In this document: one piece after another, positions 16,450-23,597 of the stretch
Position numbering within the stretch: position 1 is the stretch's first letter
Layout of the letters: each line of letters begins with the position of its first letter
Notes under the pieces: generated by a model
The model's input: only the letters and a program-made list of their open reading frames with translations
Databases searched by the model: none
Told to the model about the DNA's origin: nothing
Made by a program: the position numbers and the translations under genes
DNA from: Parahoeflea halophila
GTDB lineage: Bacteria; Pseudomonadota; Alphaproteobacteria; Rhizobiales; Rhizobiaceae
Length of the DNA stretch: 64,000 nucleotides
NCBI RefSeq assembly: GCF_900220985.1
Contig: NZ_OCPC01000006.1
Location: 265,256-329,255 of the forward strand
Direction: 5' to 3'

Positions 16450-17060
16450 CACGCGGCCTCCATCATCCGGGCGGCGGTTGTGAAGATCAGGCGATTGCCC
16501 TCATAAAGCTGCCCCTCGCGGGAGACATGCAGCGGCGATTGGCGAAACCACGTCAGGTTTCGGACGTTGCCGGGCAACGGCTGCCGCTCAAAATCGTTGA
16601 TCGCGACCACGGCAGCCCCGCTGTCCAGCGCCAGCATATGAAGCTGATCGGCGGCTTCGGCGAGGCTGTCACCGACCGCCGAGGTGCGGGCAAACAGGAT
16701 CAGTTCGCCGGGCTTGGCAACCATCAGCGCCTTCTCGATGAAGTCCCAATTCAAGGCGCGGTGCGGAAGCTCGTGCGTTTGCAGGCCGCGTGTCTCGCGG
16801 ATCATACCCCAACGCCGCCCGGCTTGTTTGTGGACGCCGGTTGCGATCATTTCGTTCTCGCGGAGGTCATCGTAAATGTAGTGCAGCGCCGACACGGGGA
16901 TAAACGGCAGCGCCGGTTCCTCGATCCGCTGGTTGATGGTGTCCAGCGCCCCGGCGGCAATGATTTCCTTTGCGGTCCAATCGCCGCTCACGATCACGGC
17001 TTCGCCCGGCTTGATCACCGGCCTGCGGCGCATTCCGATATTTTCAAATTCTTCGCTCAT
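16449..17060 (-). CDS. Hypothetical protein, first gene of the second leftward operon
   Basis: 203 aa from the ATG with AGGAA upstream. A mixed alpha/beta protein with a strand-helix segment (GELILFARTSAVGDSLAEAADQLHMLALDSGAAVVAIND) that resembles the core of a resolvase- or P-loop-like fold but lacks a readable active site. It is preceded by a leader holding a terminator hairpin and, further up, the promoter/operator block shared with the regulator operon. As first gene after the replication region it may be a regulatory or early-late switch protein. Confidence 0.55.
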   Translation of the reverse strand: MSEEFENIGMRRRPVIKPGEAVIVSGDWTAKEIIAAGALDTINQRIEEPALPFIPVSALHYIYDDLRENEMIATGVHKQAGRRWGMIRETRGLQTHELPHRALNWDFIEKALMVAKPGELILFARTSAVGDSLAEAADQLHMLALDSGAAVVAINDFERQPLPGNVRNLTWFRQSPLHVSREGQLYEGNRLIFTTAARMMEAA

Positions 17061-17158
17061 TGATGTTCCTGCTTTCATCGCGCGCAAACACGGCTTCGCT
17101 CCCCGGCGGCGCGCGGTGCGCCGGGTGCCGATCTGGATTGTTTGGGATGGTGCAAATG

Positions 17159-17190
17159 AAAAACCCGCCAGCGGCATTGCCGGGCGGGTT
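17159..17190 (-). terminator. Leader terminator/attenuator before the morphogenesis operon
   Basis: Minus-strand AACCCGCC...GGCGGGTT with an internal CGGC-ATT-GCCG extension and five T. It lies about 45 bp downstream of the promoter-like TTGACA and about 100 bp before the first start codon. It would stop transcripts unless antitermination occurs. Confidence 0.7.
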
Positions 17191-17229
17191 ACGCATTTAT
17201 TGCATTGTGGACTGCGTACCACATTGGTG

Positions 17230-17262
17230 TGTCAATGTCAAGCCCCGAATGGTAGTTTGACA
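17230..17262 (-). promoter_or_regulatory. Promoter/operator block, copy 1
   Basis: Contains two tandem TGTCAA (17230-17241) and CCCCGAATGGTAGTTTGACA (17243-17262). The latter is 19/20 identical to the block at 21391-21410. On the minus strand it offers TTGACA as -35 with a poor -10 (TACGCA) after 17 bp. It is placed upstream of the morphogenesis operon. Confidence 0.55.
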
Positions 17263-17496
17263 AAAAAAGTTGGGCGCTTAGAGCCGTTTGTTCGCGTAGC
17301 GCCTGAGAAGCCCGTCAGGCGCGATCTTGCGCCGGGTGGTGTTTGCGGGCCGGGGTTGTTACAGATCGCTGTAAGTGGAGCGGTGCCGCGCGGACAGGGA
17401 TCATCATCTTGACCAGCGCCCCATATTGATCAGATTGCCCGCCGCCCGGCTGCGCATGTTCCGGGGCGGGGTGTGGTTTGGTGGTTGATTTTGGGA

Positions 17497-17811
17497 TTTT
17501 GCACATTTGCACACATTCTTCGGGGTGCGCATAGGTAATGCAAATTATAGGTTGCATTTCAGGCTATATCTACTCCAAATACAATAAATAGCTGTATTAA
17601 GATTTTACTGAACAATCTGTGCAAACGCGGGGAATGTGTGCAAATGTGCAAAACTGCCATTTCACCACGCCAAACCCTTATTTATCAATAGGTTAACCAC
17701 CGAATATTTTGCACACGCCGTTGCACAACGGTGTGCAACGTGTGCAAAACGATGTGCAAAACCGGTGCCGTTTGCACACTTTGCACACCGTTGCACACTT
17801 CGGTGTGCAAA
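17497..17811. repeat. Iteron-like cluster, putative replication origin of the element
   Basis: The 7-mer TTGCACA or its complement TGTGCAA occurs 14 times in ~315 bp, seven in each orientation: two at 17498-17515, three at 17618-17653 and nine between 17707 and 17811. The groups flank an AT-rich stretch (about 17537-17615) that could unwind. It lies directly downstream of the primase and DUF3987 genes. Iterons plus an AT-rich block beside replication genes is the classic layout of a phage or plasmid origin; the function is inferred. No protein-like ORF is present in 17263-17831. Confidence 0.6.
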
Positions 17812-17831
17812 AATCCGGGGCTGTCGGCCAT

Positions 17832-19499
17832 CTAATCAACCTCGGTCAGCGACCATTCCTGTTTGCCGCTTGGCTGCTTTCCAACCGCCAACCGGCCACG
17901 CTCCACAAGGTACGGGAGAACGGTCTCAAGAACATACTCCGTCTCGCCTTCGGCGGGAGCGCCCTTGAGGTCGCGGAGAACGTGGATACGTTTCAGGCCG
18001 CCCCACGTAAAGCGACCATGATACTCAGGCGGCAAGCTAGCGCCCGGCGTGCGGTCACGGCCCCGCTCTCGCGCATAGGCGTCCTTCATCTTTTTCAGCG
18101 TCTTCATGGCGTCACGGTGTTGCGCCGTATCGATAGCGCCGACCAAAACACTCCGCCATTGCTGAAACGAATACCACGCCACCTCAAGACCGGCGCGGAA
18201 GTCATCGATCGTTATCGGGTGATCGCACTTCATCCCCATGATCGGCCCCGCCTGCCCGTTCATGTTCAGGTGGACATACTGCCCGCTTTGGATGAAGCGA
18301 ACGATGCCAGCAATCCGTGCTGCGTTTTGGATTACGCGGGAGACAATATCGCCGTAAGCGCACAAATCGCGCCCTTCCTCCTGCCGGTCCTCAATTGCCT
18401 GCGCAACTTCCTTCGCTTTCTCTCGCGCCTCGTCACTCCATTCGATAATGCATGGTCTTAGCTGGAAACCGGTGCTATCCGTCGCGGATGGCGCTTCAAA
18501 GATCGCGCCAAGCCGGTTCGCAAACTCGGTGATCGGCAGTGTCATTTCATAGGATGCCGACATATCCCGCTTGCCACGCATTGAAGGCGGGACCGCCAAA
18601 AGCATACGCGGGAAGAAGCCTTGCGCCATATCGCCCCGCCTGCGGAGTTCCGGCACAATCACTTCCGGCTGACCGGCGAGCATCAAAGTCAAGCGGCGAT
18701 CGATCAAATCAGTCTCACCGCCCTTAACTGTGCTGTAGGTGTAGGAGCCGCCACCCCATAGGGTTGTGTAGACGCTCCGCGTTCGGTTGCGCTGTTCTGC
18801 GGTCATGCTGTAGCCGGAAAAGAAAGCCCCTGCCTCATCGTTTGCTAGGATCATTGACGGGCGGTTTCTGTGCAAACCCATGATCAGCGCCTCAAGCGTA
18901 GCGTCGGATACCTCGCCGCTCGCCATCCACGGCATAGGATCGGTAAAGGCTTCGTCTTCCGGTACCGTCTCGCCACGGGCGCGGCGTTGCGCCTCATTGT
19001 GGTCGGCAAGTTCTTTTGCCGCCTTCCAGATTTTCCGCTGGTGGCGCAACTCATCCGCCTTGCTTTTGACCTGCTCGCGGATCGGCCCCATGAACAAACC
19101 AAAGACTTCGGATTTTCCCGCCGCTGTCTCGCCAAGCGTCATCGAATAGAGCGACGTGACATCATCCTTGTGCCCTCTATAGTGGCGGACATTGGCGTGG
19201 GCTTGGACGCAAAACGCGGCGGTTGTCAGCGCCACCATGCCCGCCATCGCGGTTGAGGTCTGCGTCATCTGTGCTGCATCGTGGATCGCATCGGCCATGA
19301 TCGGCGGAAGATATTCGATAGGAAACCTGTCAGTCTCATCAATAATCGGCAGTTCTATTGTGTCATGGATGCATTTTTTCCCCTGCTCCGAAACATTAAC
19401 CCCCTGCAACGCGACAACATGTCCCGCACCAGCAAGCAACTGTGCCCGGATATTCTGGCCGGTTTCGTTGTTTTCACTTGACACTTGACTATTATTCAT
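17832..19499 (-). CDS. DUF3987-type helicase/primase-associated ATPase
   Basis: 555 aa. DUF3987 proteins are replication-associated P-loop proteins of phages, satellites and plasmids. The Walker A region LGETAAGKSE is at 122-131. Typical companions are IEYLPPIMADAIHDAA near 61-75, PSMILANDEAGAFFSGYSM around 215-233, and the GGGSYTYSTVKGGETDLIDRRLTLMLAGQPE block. It probably loads or unwinds DNA for the element. It begins 17 bp after the primase stop with an AAAGG site and reads into the iteron region at its 3' end. Confidence 0.85.
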   Translation of the reverse strand: MNNSQVSSENNETGQNIRAQLLAGAGHVVALQGVNVSEQGKKCIHDTIELPIIDETDRFPIEYLPPIMADAIHDAAQMTQTSTAMAGMVALTTAAFCVQAHANVRHYRGHKDDVTSLYSMTLGETAAGKSEVFGLFMGPIREQVKSKADELRHQRKIWKAAKELADHNEAQRRARGETVPEDEAFTDPMPWMASGEVSDATLEALIMGLHRNRPSMILANDEAGAFFSGYSMTAEQRNRTRSVYTTLWGGGSYTYSTVKGGETDLIDRRLTLMLAGQPEVIVPELRRRGDMAQGFFPRMLLAVPPSMRGKRDMSASYEMTLPITEFANRLGAIFEAPSATDSTGFQLRPCIIEWSDEAREKAKEVAQAIEDRQEEGRDLCAYGDIVSRVIQNAARIAGIVRFIQSGQYVHLNMNGQAGPIMGMKCDHPITIDDFRAGLEVAWYSFQQWRSVLVGAIDTAQHRDAMKTLKKMKDAYARERGRDRTPGASLPPEYHGRFTWGGLKRIHVLRDLKGAPAEGETEYVLETVLPYLVERGRLAVGKQPSGKQEWSLTEVD

Positions 19500-19516
19500 T
19501 TATTATGCCTTTGCTT

Positions 19517-20581
19517 TCATTTGATATGCCCCGCTTTCGGCGGGGCTTTTTCTTGCCCGCATCCCGTCAGAGCATCGTTTGCATCTTTGAAACCTTGCGG
19601 CGGGCCATAAACGCTCCAAAACTTGCCAGCGTCGGCATACCGGCCCGCCATCATCGCGGCGGCGTCCAATCCGGCCTCATCCATGTCCGCCATGATCACG
19701 GCATTCTCGACACCTTGCATGGCTGGCAAGGTGCGCATGGTTCCGGCTGACAAGGTGGCAATCACCTTCGGCGGCAACGCCCCAATCAAGGCCGGTGTGC
19801 TGAGGGTGGTTTCAATCCCCTCTGCGAAACATGCCGCCGACCCCGGCTCATCCCGCAACCGCACGACAGCGCCCCGCGCCGTACCGAGCATACGCTTTTC
19901 CCTCGCGCCCTTGCCGCTGCCATCCGGTGCGAGGTGGGTCCGATGGATGCCGGTAAATTCGCCGGTCAGCGCGTCCGTCATCGCGGCGACCATGGCCGGA
20001 TAGGTTCCGCCGTCGTCCATCGGACATGCCGGAGTGAACCGCACCGCGTGGCCGGTGCCGAGCCACGGGTGCCAGCACCGCCGGGCAGTAAGGTACACTT
20101 GCGCCAAGGTGCCTCCGGGCGGCGCTGAGGCTTGCCAGATCGCCCATGCTGCATCCACCCGCGCCGCGCGCTCTCGCGCAATCTCGGCGTCTTGCAGGGC
20201 GGCGAGCGCGGCCATTTCGGCGCGGCGGCGAGCAAGGTCGTCGGCGTCGATTGCGCCATCACCAACCCCGCACCGATTGGCGATCCAGTCGCACGCGGCG
20301 GGGAAGCTGAGGCCCAATTGCCGGGCGGCAAGGTCGATGATGCTGCCACCCTCGCCCGCTTCATGGTCGCACCAGACGCCAGCCGTCGCGGGGCGAATGT
20401 CAACGCTGAGGCTACCACGCCGACCAAACCGAAGGCAGGTAGCGTTAGACATGCGGCGGTTCGGCTCGCCACACAATTCGGTTGCGATGTTGCGCGCAAA
20501 CGGCGCGGCAATCATTTTCAAGTCGGCAGGGCTTATTCGCTCCGTTTCGGACGGCAGATCGGGGAGAGTTGGAAGCAACAT
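19517..20581 (-). CDS. Toprim-domain primase
   Basis: 354 aa from the ATG just after the small HTH gene. The N-terminal half contains a zinc-ribbon-like DUF7146 segment (GVWCDHEAGEGGSIIDLAARQ). The Toprim domain follows with FAEGIETTLS (catalytic Glu) and VIMADMDEAGLDAA (the DxD pair), and ends with GFKDANDAL, the primase-type closing motif. It synthesises primers for element replication. It forms an operon with the DUF3987 gene. A hairpin with a T-tract for the opposite strand (GCCCCGC-TTTC-GGCGGGGC, about 19528-19546) lies inside its 3' end. Confidence 0.88.
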   Translation of the reverse strand: MLLPTLPDLPSETERISPADLKMIAAPFARNIATELCGEPNRRMSNATCLRFGRRGSLSVDIRPATAGVWCDHEAGEGGSIIDLAARQLGLSFPAACDWIANRCGVGDGAIDADDLARRRAEMAALAALQDAEIARERAARVDAAWAIWQASAPPGGTLAQVYLTARRCWHPWLGTGHAVRFTPACPMDDGGTYPAMVAAMTDALTGEFTGIHRTHLAPDGSGKGAREKRMLGTARGAVVRLRDEPGSAACFAEGIETTLSTPALIGALPPKVIATLSAGTMRTLPAMQGVENAVIMADMDEAGLDAAAMMAGRYADAGKFWSVYGPPQGFKDANDALTGCGQEKAPPKAGHIK

Positions 20582-20585
20582 GGTG

Positions 20586-20798
20586 TTACGCCCCGGCCCG
20601 TTCGGCCTCCGCTGCCGACCGATGCTTGCCTCGGCTTTCATGCCATGCGGTGAAGTCTGCGATATGAACCCACGCTTTACCGCCCTCAGCAAAGCGGGTT
20701 TCCTCAGGCATCTTGTCGAGGTTTTTGGTGTAGTAGGAATGGCTGACGCCCGCCCGCTCACAGACTTCAGCGCGGGTAAGGAATACTCTTTCGCTCAT
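20586..20798 (-). CDS. Small AlpA-like HTH regulator
   Basis: 70 aa. LTRAEVCERAGVSHSYYTKNLDKM is a MerR/AlpA-type helix-turn-helix, followed by KAWVHIADFTAWHES, the usual wing plus helix. The start has GGGGAAA as ribosome-binding site. It ends 4 bp before the primase start, so it is co-transcribed with replication genes and may control them. A strong intrinsic terminator lies 15 bp upstream of its start codon. Confidence 0.7.
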   Translation of the reverse strand: MSERVFLTRAEVCERAGVSHSYYTKNLDKMPEETRFAEGGKAWVHIADFTAWHESRGKHRSAAEAERAGA

Positions 20799-20812
20799 GG
20801 TGATTTCCCCAT

Positions 20813-20835
20813 AAAAAAACCCGCCAACGGCGGGT
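20813..20835 (-). terminator. Intrinsic terminator directly upstream of the replication operon
   Basis: Minus-strand ACCCGCC-GTT-GGCGGGT followed by seven T, ending 14 nt before the start codon of the small HTH gene. Transcription from the regulator promoter would have to pass it to express primase and DUF3987. Confidence 0.8.
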
Positions 20836-21031
20836 GCCGGGCGGGTGCGGTTTCGTGCGATGCTATGCATCACCTTTCAAAAGGGTGCATTTTTGCAGCT
20901 AAGTGAATAGATGGTTTGGAGTGCCATACCCGCAAGAGGTGAGGTCCAAAAAAATACCCGACGCACCTCCCCCCCTTGAAGAAAGCGCGCCGGGCGCGGC
21001 GCTAGACGCAGACATGCCAGCGCCGGATTGA
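20836..21031. other. Short gap between two HTH genes
   Basis: Contains a GC-rich stretch with a run of C on the plus strand (G on the minus) and no convincing gene. An ORF spanning 20899-21138 on the minus strand has shadow-like composition and overlaps the HTH gene. Confidence 0.35.
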
Positions 21032-21265
21032 TTAGCCGCGACCGGATGCGCGCTCATGCGCCATCGCCGCCTCGTATTCATCGACGCTGCGGAGCGCGCC
21101 TTTGAACTTCTGCCAGATCGCGATGTCGGCCTTGGCATACCGGAAGCCGCGACCGGTGCCGCGATGGCGGGGCGGGTATAGGTCTTTGTTCAAAGTGAGG
21201 TGGTTGGGGTGGACGCCAGCGAGGGCGGCGAACTCTTCGGTTGTCAGGTTGTCAGCTTCGGCCAT
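21032..21265 (-). CDS. Small HTH regulator, first gene after the shared promoter block
   Basis: 77 aa starting MAEADN; start chosen after GGAGAAAACG. LTTEEFAALAGVHPNHLTLNKDLYP is helix-turn-helix-like, and GRGFRYAKADIAIWQKF resembles the AlpA-type wing. It is preceded by two tandem terminator hairpins and the 20-bp promoter/operator block. Likely an early regulator of the element; the target is unknown. Confidence 0.65.
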   Translation of the reverse strand: MAEADNLTTEEFAALAGVHPNHLTLNKDLYPPRHRGTGRGFRYAKADIAIWQKFKGALRSVDEYEAAMAHERASGRG

Positions 21266-21280
21266 TCGTTTTCTCCATGC

Positions 21281-21336
21281 AAAAGCCCGCCGGGCGGAAG
21301 CCAAGCGGGCACAAAAAAACCGCCACACGGGCGGTT
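21281..21336 (-). terminator. Two tandem terminator hairpins in a leader
   Basis: First AACCGCC-CGTGT-GGCGGTT with a run of T (21313-21336), then GCCCGC...GCGGGC with four T (21281-21310). They occupy the leader between the promoter block (21376-21410) and the start codon at 21265. The position suggests attenuation rather than the end of an operon. Confidence 0.75.
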
Positions 21337-21363
21337 GCTACAATTTTTTCAATGTTGCACCCC

Positions 21364-21477
21364 TTACCATCTGTATTGACACTTGTCAACCCCCGATTGG
21401 TAGTTTGACACTTTTCCGTGCGGGATTGTCAGGCTCTCGCGGCGGCTTACATAGTGATCAGGCTGCATTTCGCTCAT
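21364..21477 (-). CDS. Possible 37-aa ORF between integrase and regulator
   Basis: Starts MSEMQPDHYVS with a GGAGAGG ribosome-binding site, so translation is plausible, but its 3' third coincides with the promoter/operator block. Not recognised. It may be a small product made from the integrase transcript. Confidence 0.3.
   Translation of the reverse strand: MSEMQPDHYVSRRESLTIPHGKVSNYQSGVDKCQYRW
21376..21410 (-). promoter_or_regulatory. Promoter/operator block, copy 2
   Basis: TTGACA-CT-TGTCAA (21376-21389), a near-perfect palindrome, followed by CCCCGATTGGTAGTTTGACA (21391-21410), which is 19/20 identical to the block at 17243-17262. On the minus strand the TTGACA at 21389-21384 can serve as -35. 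The downstream gene is the 77-aa HTH regulator. Confidence 0.6.
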
Positions 21478-21497
21478 GCCGCCTCTCCTAGTTGGTT

Positions 21498-21538
21498 GAG
21501 CGCCCCGGTTACTCCCTGCTTTCATCGCCGGGGCGCTC
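21498..21538 (-). terminator. Long hairpin after the integrase gene
   Basis: A perfect 11-bp stem GAGCGCCCCGG/CCGGGGCGCTC with a 19-nt loop, 12 bp past the integrase stop. It has no T-tract, so it may terminate weakly or protect the mRNA end. Confidence 0.5.
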
Positions 21539-21550
21539 CCAATGATCCCC

Positions 21551-22771
21551 CTATCCCACGATCCGCCCAAGTTCAGCCGCCCATGCGTCCAGCGCCGCGC
21601 GCTTTTGCTCAATGTAATCGGCCCGGTTATAGACGCCAGCAACGCCAGCCTTTGCGCCTGATACGTGATTGAGGATCGCCTCCACGATATGCGGCTGCAC
21701 TCCGATTTCGTTCATCCGGGTTGCGGCGGTGCGGCGGAGATCGTGCGGCGTCCATCTGTCGGCAACGCCCCGGCCCTCTTGCCATTTGCGGATTGTATTG
21801 CTGATTGTGTCATTGCCGATATGGGCGCGCTTCTCACCGCCATCCGTAGGGAATAGGTGATCGCCGTTGGTGGCAGCCATCGCCTCGCGGACAATCGCCA
21901 AGGCTGGCGCGGACAGCGGCACAATGTTCGGCTTTCCATTCTTCGCGCGCTCACGCGGCAACGCCCAGATTGCGGCAGTGGTGTCTATCTCGTCGCGCAT
22001 CAGGCCCGCAACCTCATTTGACCGCTGACCCGTCAACACTATCAAGCGATAGATCGCCACGAGGCGCGGCCCTGCCGTCCAATTTGGAAACTCATTCCAC
22101 AACGCGCTGATTTCAGCATTGGTCAGGACACGCTCGCGGTTCTCCATTGGCGTTGCATTCGGGTTGCGGCGCGGCAGCGGGTTGGCCTCAATATACCCCA
22201 TGTCAGCACCCCAATTCAGGACTACCTTGAGGTAGCGGAAGATCGCCTCACCCATGCGCTGCGCACCTGAATTGATCTTCGCCTCGACCGGCTTTTGCAG
22301 GGTGCGCCGTGATAGCTCACTGAGCGGCGTCTCACCAATCAAAGACAACACGTCCTTGCGCATGGTGCGCTCAATGTCACGCCGGTTGCTGGCGCTTGTG
22401 CTTTTGAATTTTGAGCTTTGCAGGTACGCCTCGACCAGCTTGGCAAACGTGTCGGCGCGGGCCTCGTTGGCGGCTACAGTTTCGGCGCGGCGGCTATCGA
22501 GCGGATCAGCGCCCTCACCTATGTCTGCGCGCAACCTCGCCGCCTCAGTCCGCGCCTTGGCAAGCCCTACCCCCGGATACGCGCCGATCTTGTAGCGCTT
22601 GCGTTTGCCATCCTTCGGGCCGGTGTAATTCAAGAACCAAGCTTTCGAGCCTGACTTGCCGACCATGATGCTAAGCCCCTTGTGGCCCGGCGCGGCGTCG
22701 AAATATTCGATCTGCTTCGGCTGAGGCTGCACACTGGCAAGCCATCTGTCGCTAATTTTCTGCATTGGCAT
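21551..22771 (-). CDS. int: Tyrosine integrase (P4-type, DUF4102 N-terminus)
   Basis: 406 aa. The N-terminal arm-binding domain contains APGHKGLSIMVGKSGSKAWFLNY and RKRYKIGAYPGVGLAKARTEA, typical of P4/CP4 integrases. The catalytic domain has LTGQRSNEVAGL (Arg I), HDLRRTAATRM (HxxR) and the nucleophile region VAGVYNRADY. It recombines attP with the tRNA-Lys 3' end. ATG 22771 is used; TTG at 22807 would extend it through a CAATGCACG motif. Its N-terminus faces attR, so int lies at the end away from the restored tRNA. The motifs upstream suggest autoregulation by integrase binding. Confidence 0.93.
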   Translation of the reverse strand: MPMQKISDRWLASVQPQPKQIEYFDAAPGHKGLSIMVGKSGSKAWFLNYTGPKDGKRKRYKIGAYPGVGLAKARTEAARLRADIGEGADPLDSRRAETVAANEARADTFAKLVEAYLQSSKFKSTSASNRRDIERTMRKDVLSLIGETPLSELSRRTLQKPVEAKINSGAQRMGEAIFRYLKVVLNWGADMGYIEANPLPRRNPNATPMENRERVLTNAEISALWNEFPNWTAGPRLVAIYRLIVLTGQRSNEVAGLMRDEIDTTAAIWALPRERAKNGKPNIVPLSAPALAIVREAMAATNGDHLFPTDGGEKRAHIGNDTISNTIRKWQEGRGVADRWTPHDLRRTAATRMNEIGVQPHIVEAILNHVSGAKAGVAGVYNRADYIEQKRAALDAWAAELGRIVG

Positions 22772-22787
22772 GGCGGGGGTTAGTCTC

Positions 22788-22813
22788 CGTGCATTGGGTC
22801 CTCTCAATGCACG
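22788..22813. promoter_or_regulatory. Inverted pair of CAATGCACG motifs, putative integrase arm sites
   Basis: CGTGCATTG at 22788-22796 and CAATGCACG at 22805-22813, the same 9-mer found four times inside the left end. They lie between the integrase start and attR, overlapping the probable int promoter. Confidence 0.6.
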
Positions 22814-22944
22814 GAATATGCGTATCTTGCGGGTATGTCAAATATCAGCCAGTATCACCATATACCGCGCAAAATATTGATTACATAGTATTATTATCTA
22901 TCAGACTTTTGATTTCATTATCAAAAAATCGCCCTATAAATTTT

Positions 22945-22989
22945 CTTTTAATCAGTAGGTCCAGGGTTCGAACCCCTGCGCTCTCACCA
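22945..22989 (+). repeat. attR core (45-bp direct repeat, copy 2)
   Basis: Perfect copy of 1785-1829, the tRNA-Lys 3' half displaced by integration. The upstream bases (AAATTTT) do not continue the tRNA, so this copy is not a functional gene. Confidence 0.95.
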
Positions 22990-23597
22990 CGAAATCAATG
23001 ACGTAGCAGCTATTCCTGCCTCTATCAGCGCGATTGGTGAGCGCATAGTAAGCAACTGCGCGAGATTTCAGCCACGGTCTTAGCAAAAGCACAATCACAC
23101 ACATCCTGGGCCTGGCTGGTATAGGCCAGGTGTTGGCATTTCCGGCAACGGAAGTATGACCAGCGATAGAAAACCAAGCAGCGTCTATCGCAACGAGGGC
23201 AGCAAAAACCGTCTTACTCCGCCTAATGGCTGGGCAGCCCGCTCTATCGAAATATGCTCGTTAACAGGCGTCCAGTCACCTCCCGCTGGTCGCGTCCGAC
23301 ATCCTGCAGCGTCCGAAACGGATTCGCCGGGCGTCTGTGGTACTTGCTGTATCCTCTGGCATGGCGAGCCAGCATAGGAACATGCAGGCGTCATTTGTCG
23401 CGTACCCAATTGATGGCTCAAAGGGGGCGAGAACTGTCAGACTGCCCTCCGAATGGCCATGCGGCAAAGCGGACAGCGGCCTGCACGGCATGTTGCGGCA
23501 CTCTCTGCCCGCAGCCGGTTTTCCCAGGGTCGGTAGCCGGCCGGGAGGTGGCGGACTATCCTTTGATGCCAAACGCCGGTCAAAAAAGGAACGCCCT
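22990..23597. other. Intergenic region between attR and the YetF-like gene
   Basis: About 600 bp of chromosome that would have been contiguous with tRNA-Lys before integration. No convincing gene, RNA or terminator is seen; the open frames in it lack ribosome-binding sites and family-like composition. It may hold degraded sequence. Confidence 0.35.

Larger units (their letters stand above)
1785..22989. mobile_element. Integrated phage-like element (prophage remnant or satellite) in tRNA-Lys
   Basis: Bounded by a perfect 45-bp direct repeat of the tRNA-Lys 3' end (1785-1829 and 22945-22989), with a tyrosine integrase next to the right repeat. Contents are integrase, AlpA-like regulators, Toprim primase, DUF3987 protein, an iteron-rich region, terminase small and large subunits, portal, two head-tail connector-like proteins, a tape-measure protein and cargo genes. 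I find no major capsid protein, head protease, tail tube, baseplate, tail fibre, lysis gene or CI-type repressor. Neighbouring stops and starts mostly touch or overlap and no large ORF is broken, which argues against advanced decay. The limits rest on the repeat; the satellite interpretation is inference. Confidence 0.9.

Noticed and set aside
17315-17557. 80-codon minus-strand ORF in the iteron region
   Set aside because: Ribosome-binding site is too far from the ATG, composition is not protein-like, and it overlaps the repeated heptamers.
17497-17811. CRISPR array
   Set aside because: The repeated unit is only 7 bp, occurs in both orientations and has irregular spacing, so it is iteron-like rather than repeat-spacer.
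20899-21138. 79-codon minus-strand ORF between the HTH genes
   Set aside because: Overlaps a better supported HTH gene in another frame and has shadow composition (Ser/Arg/Gly-rich).
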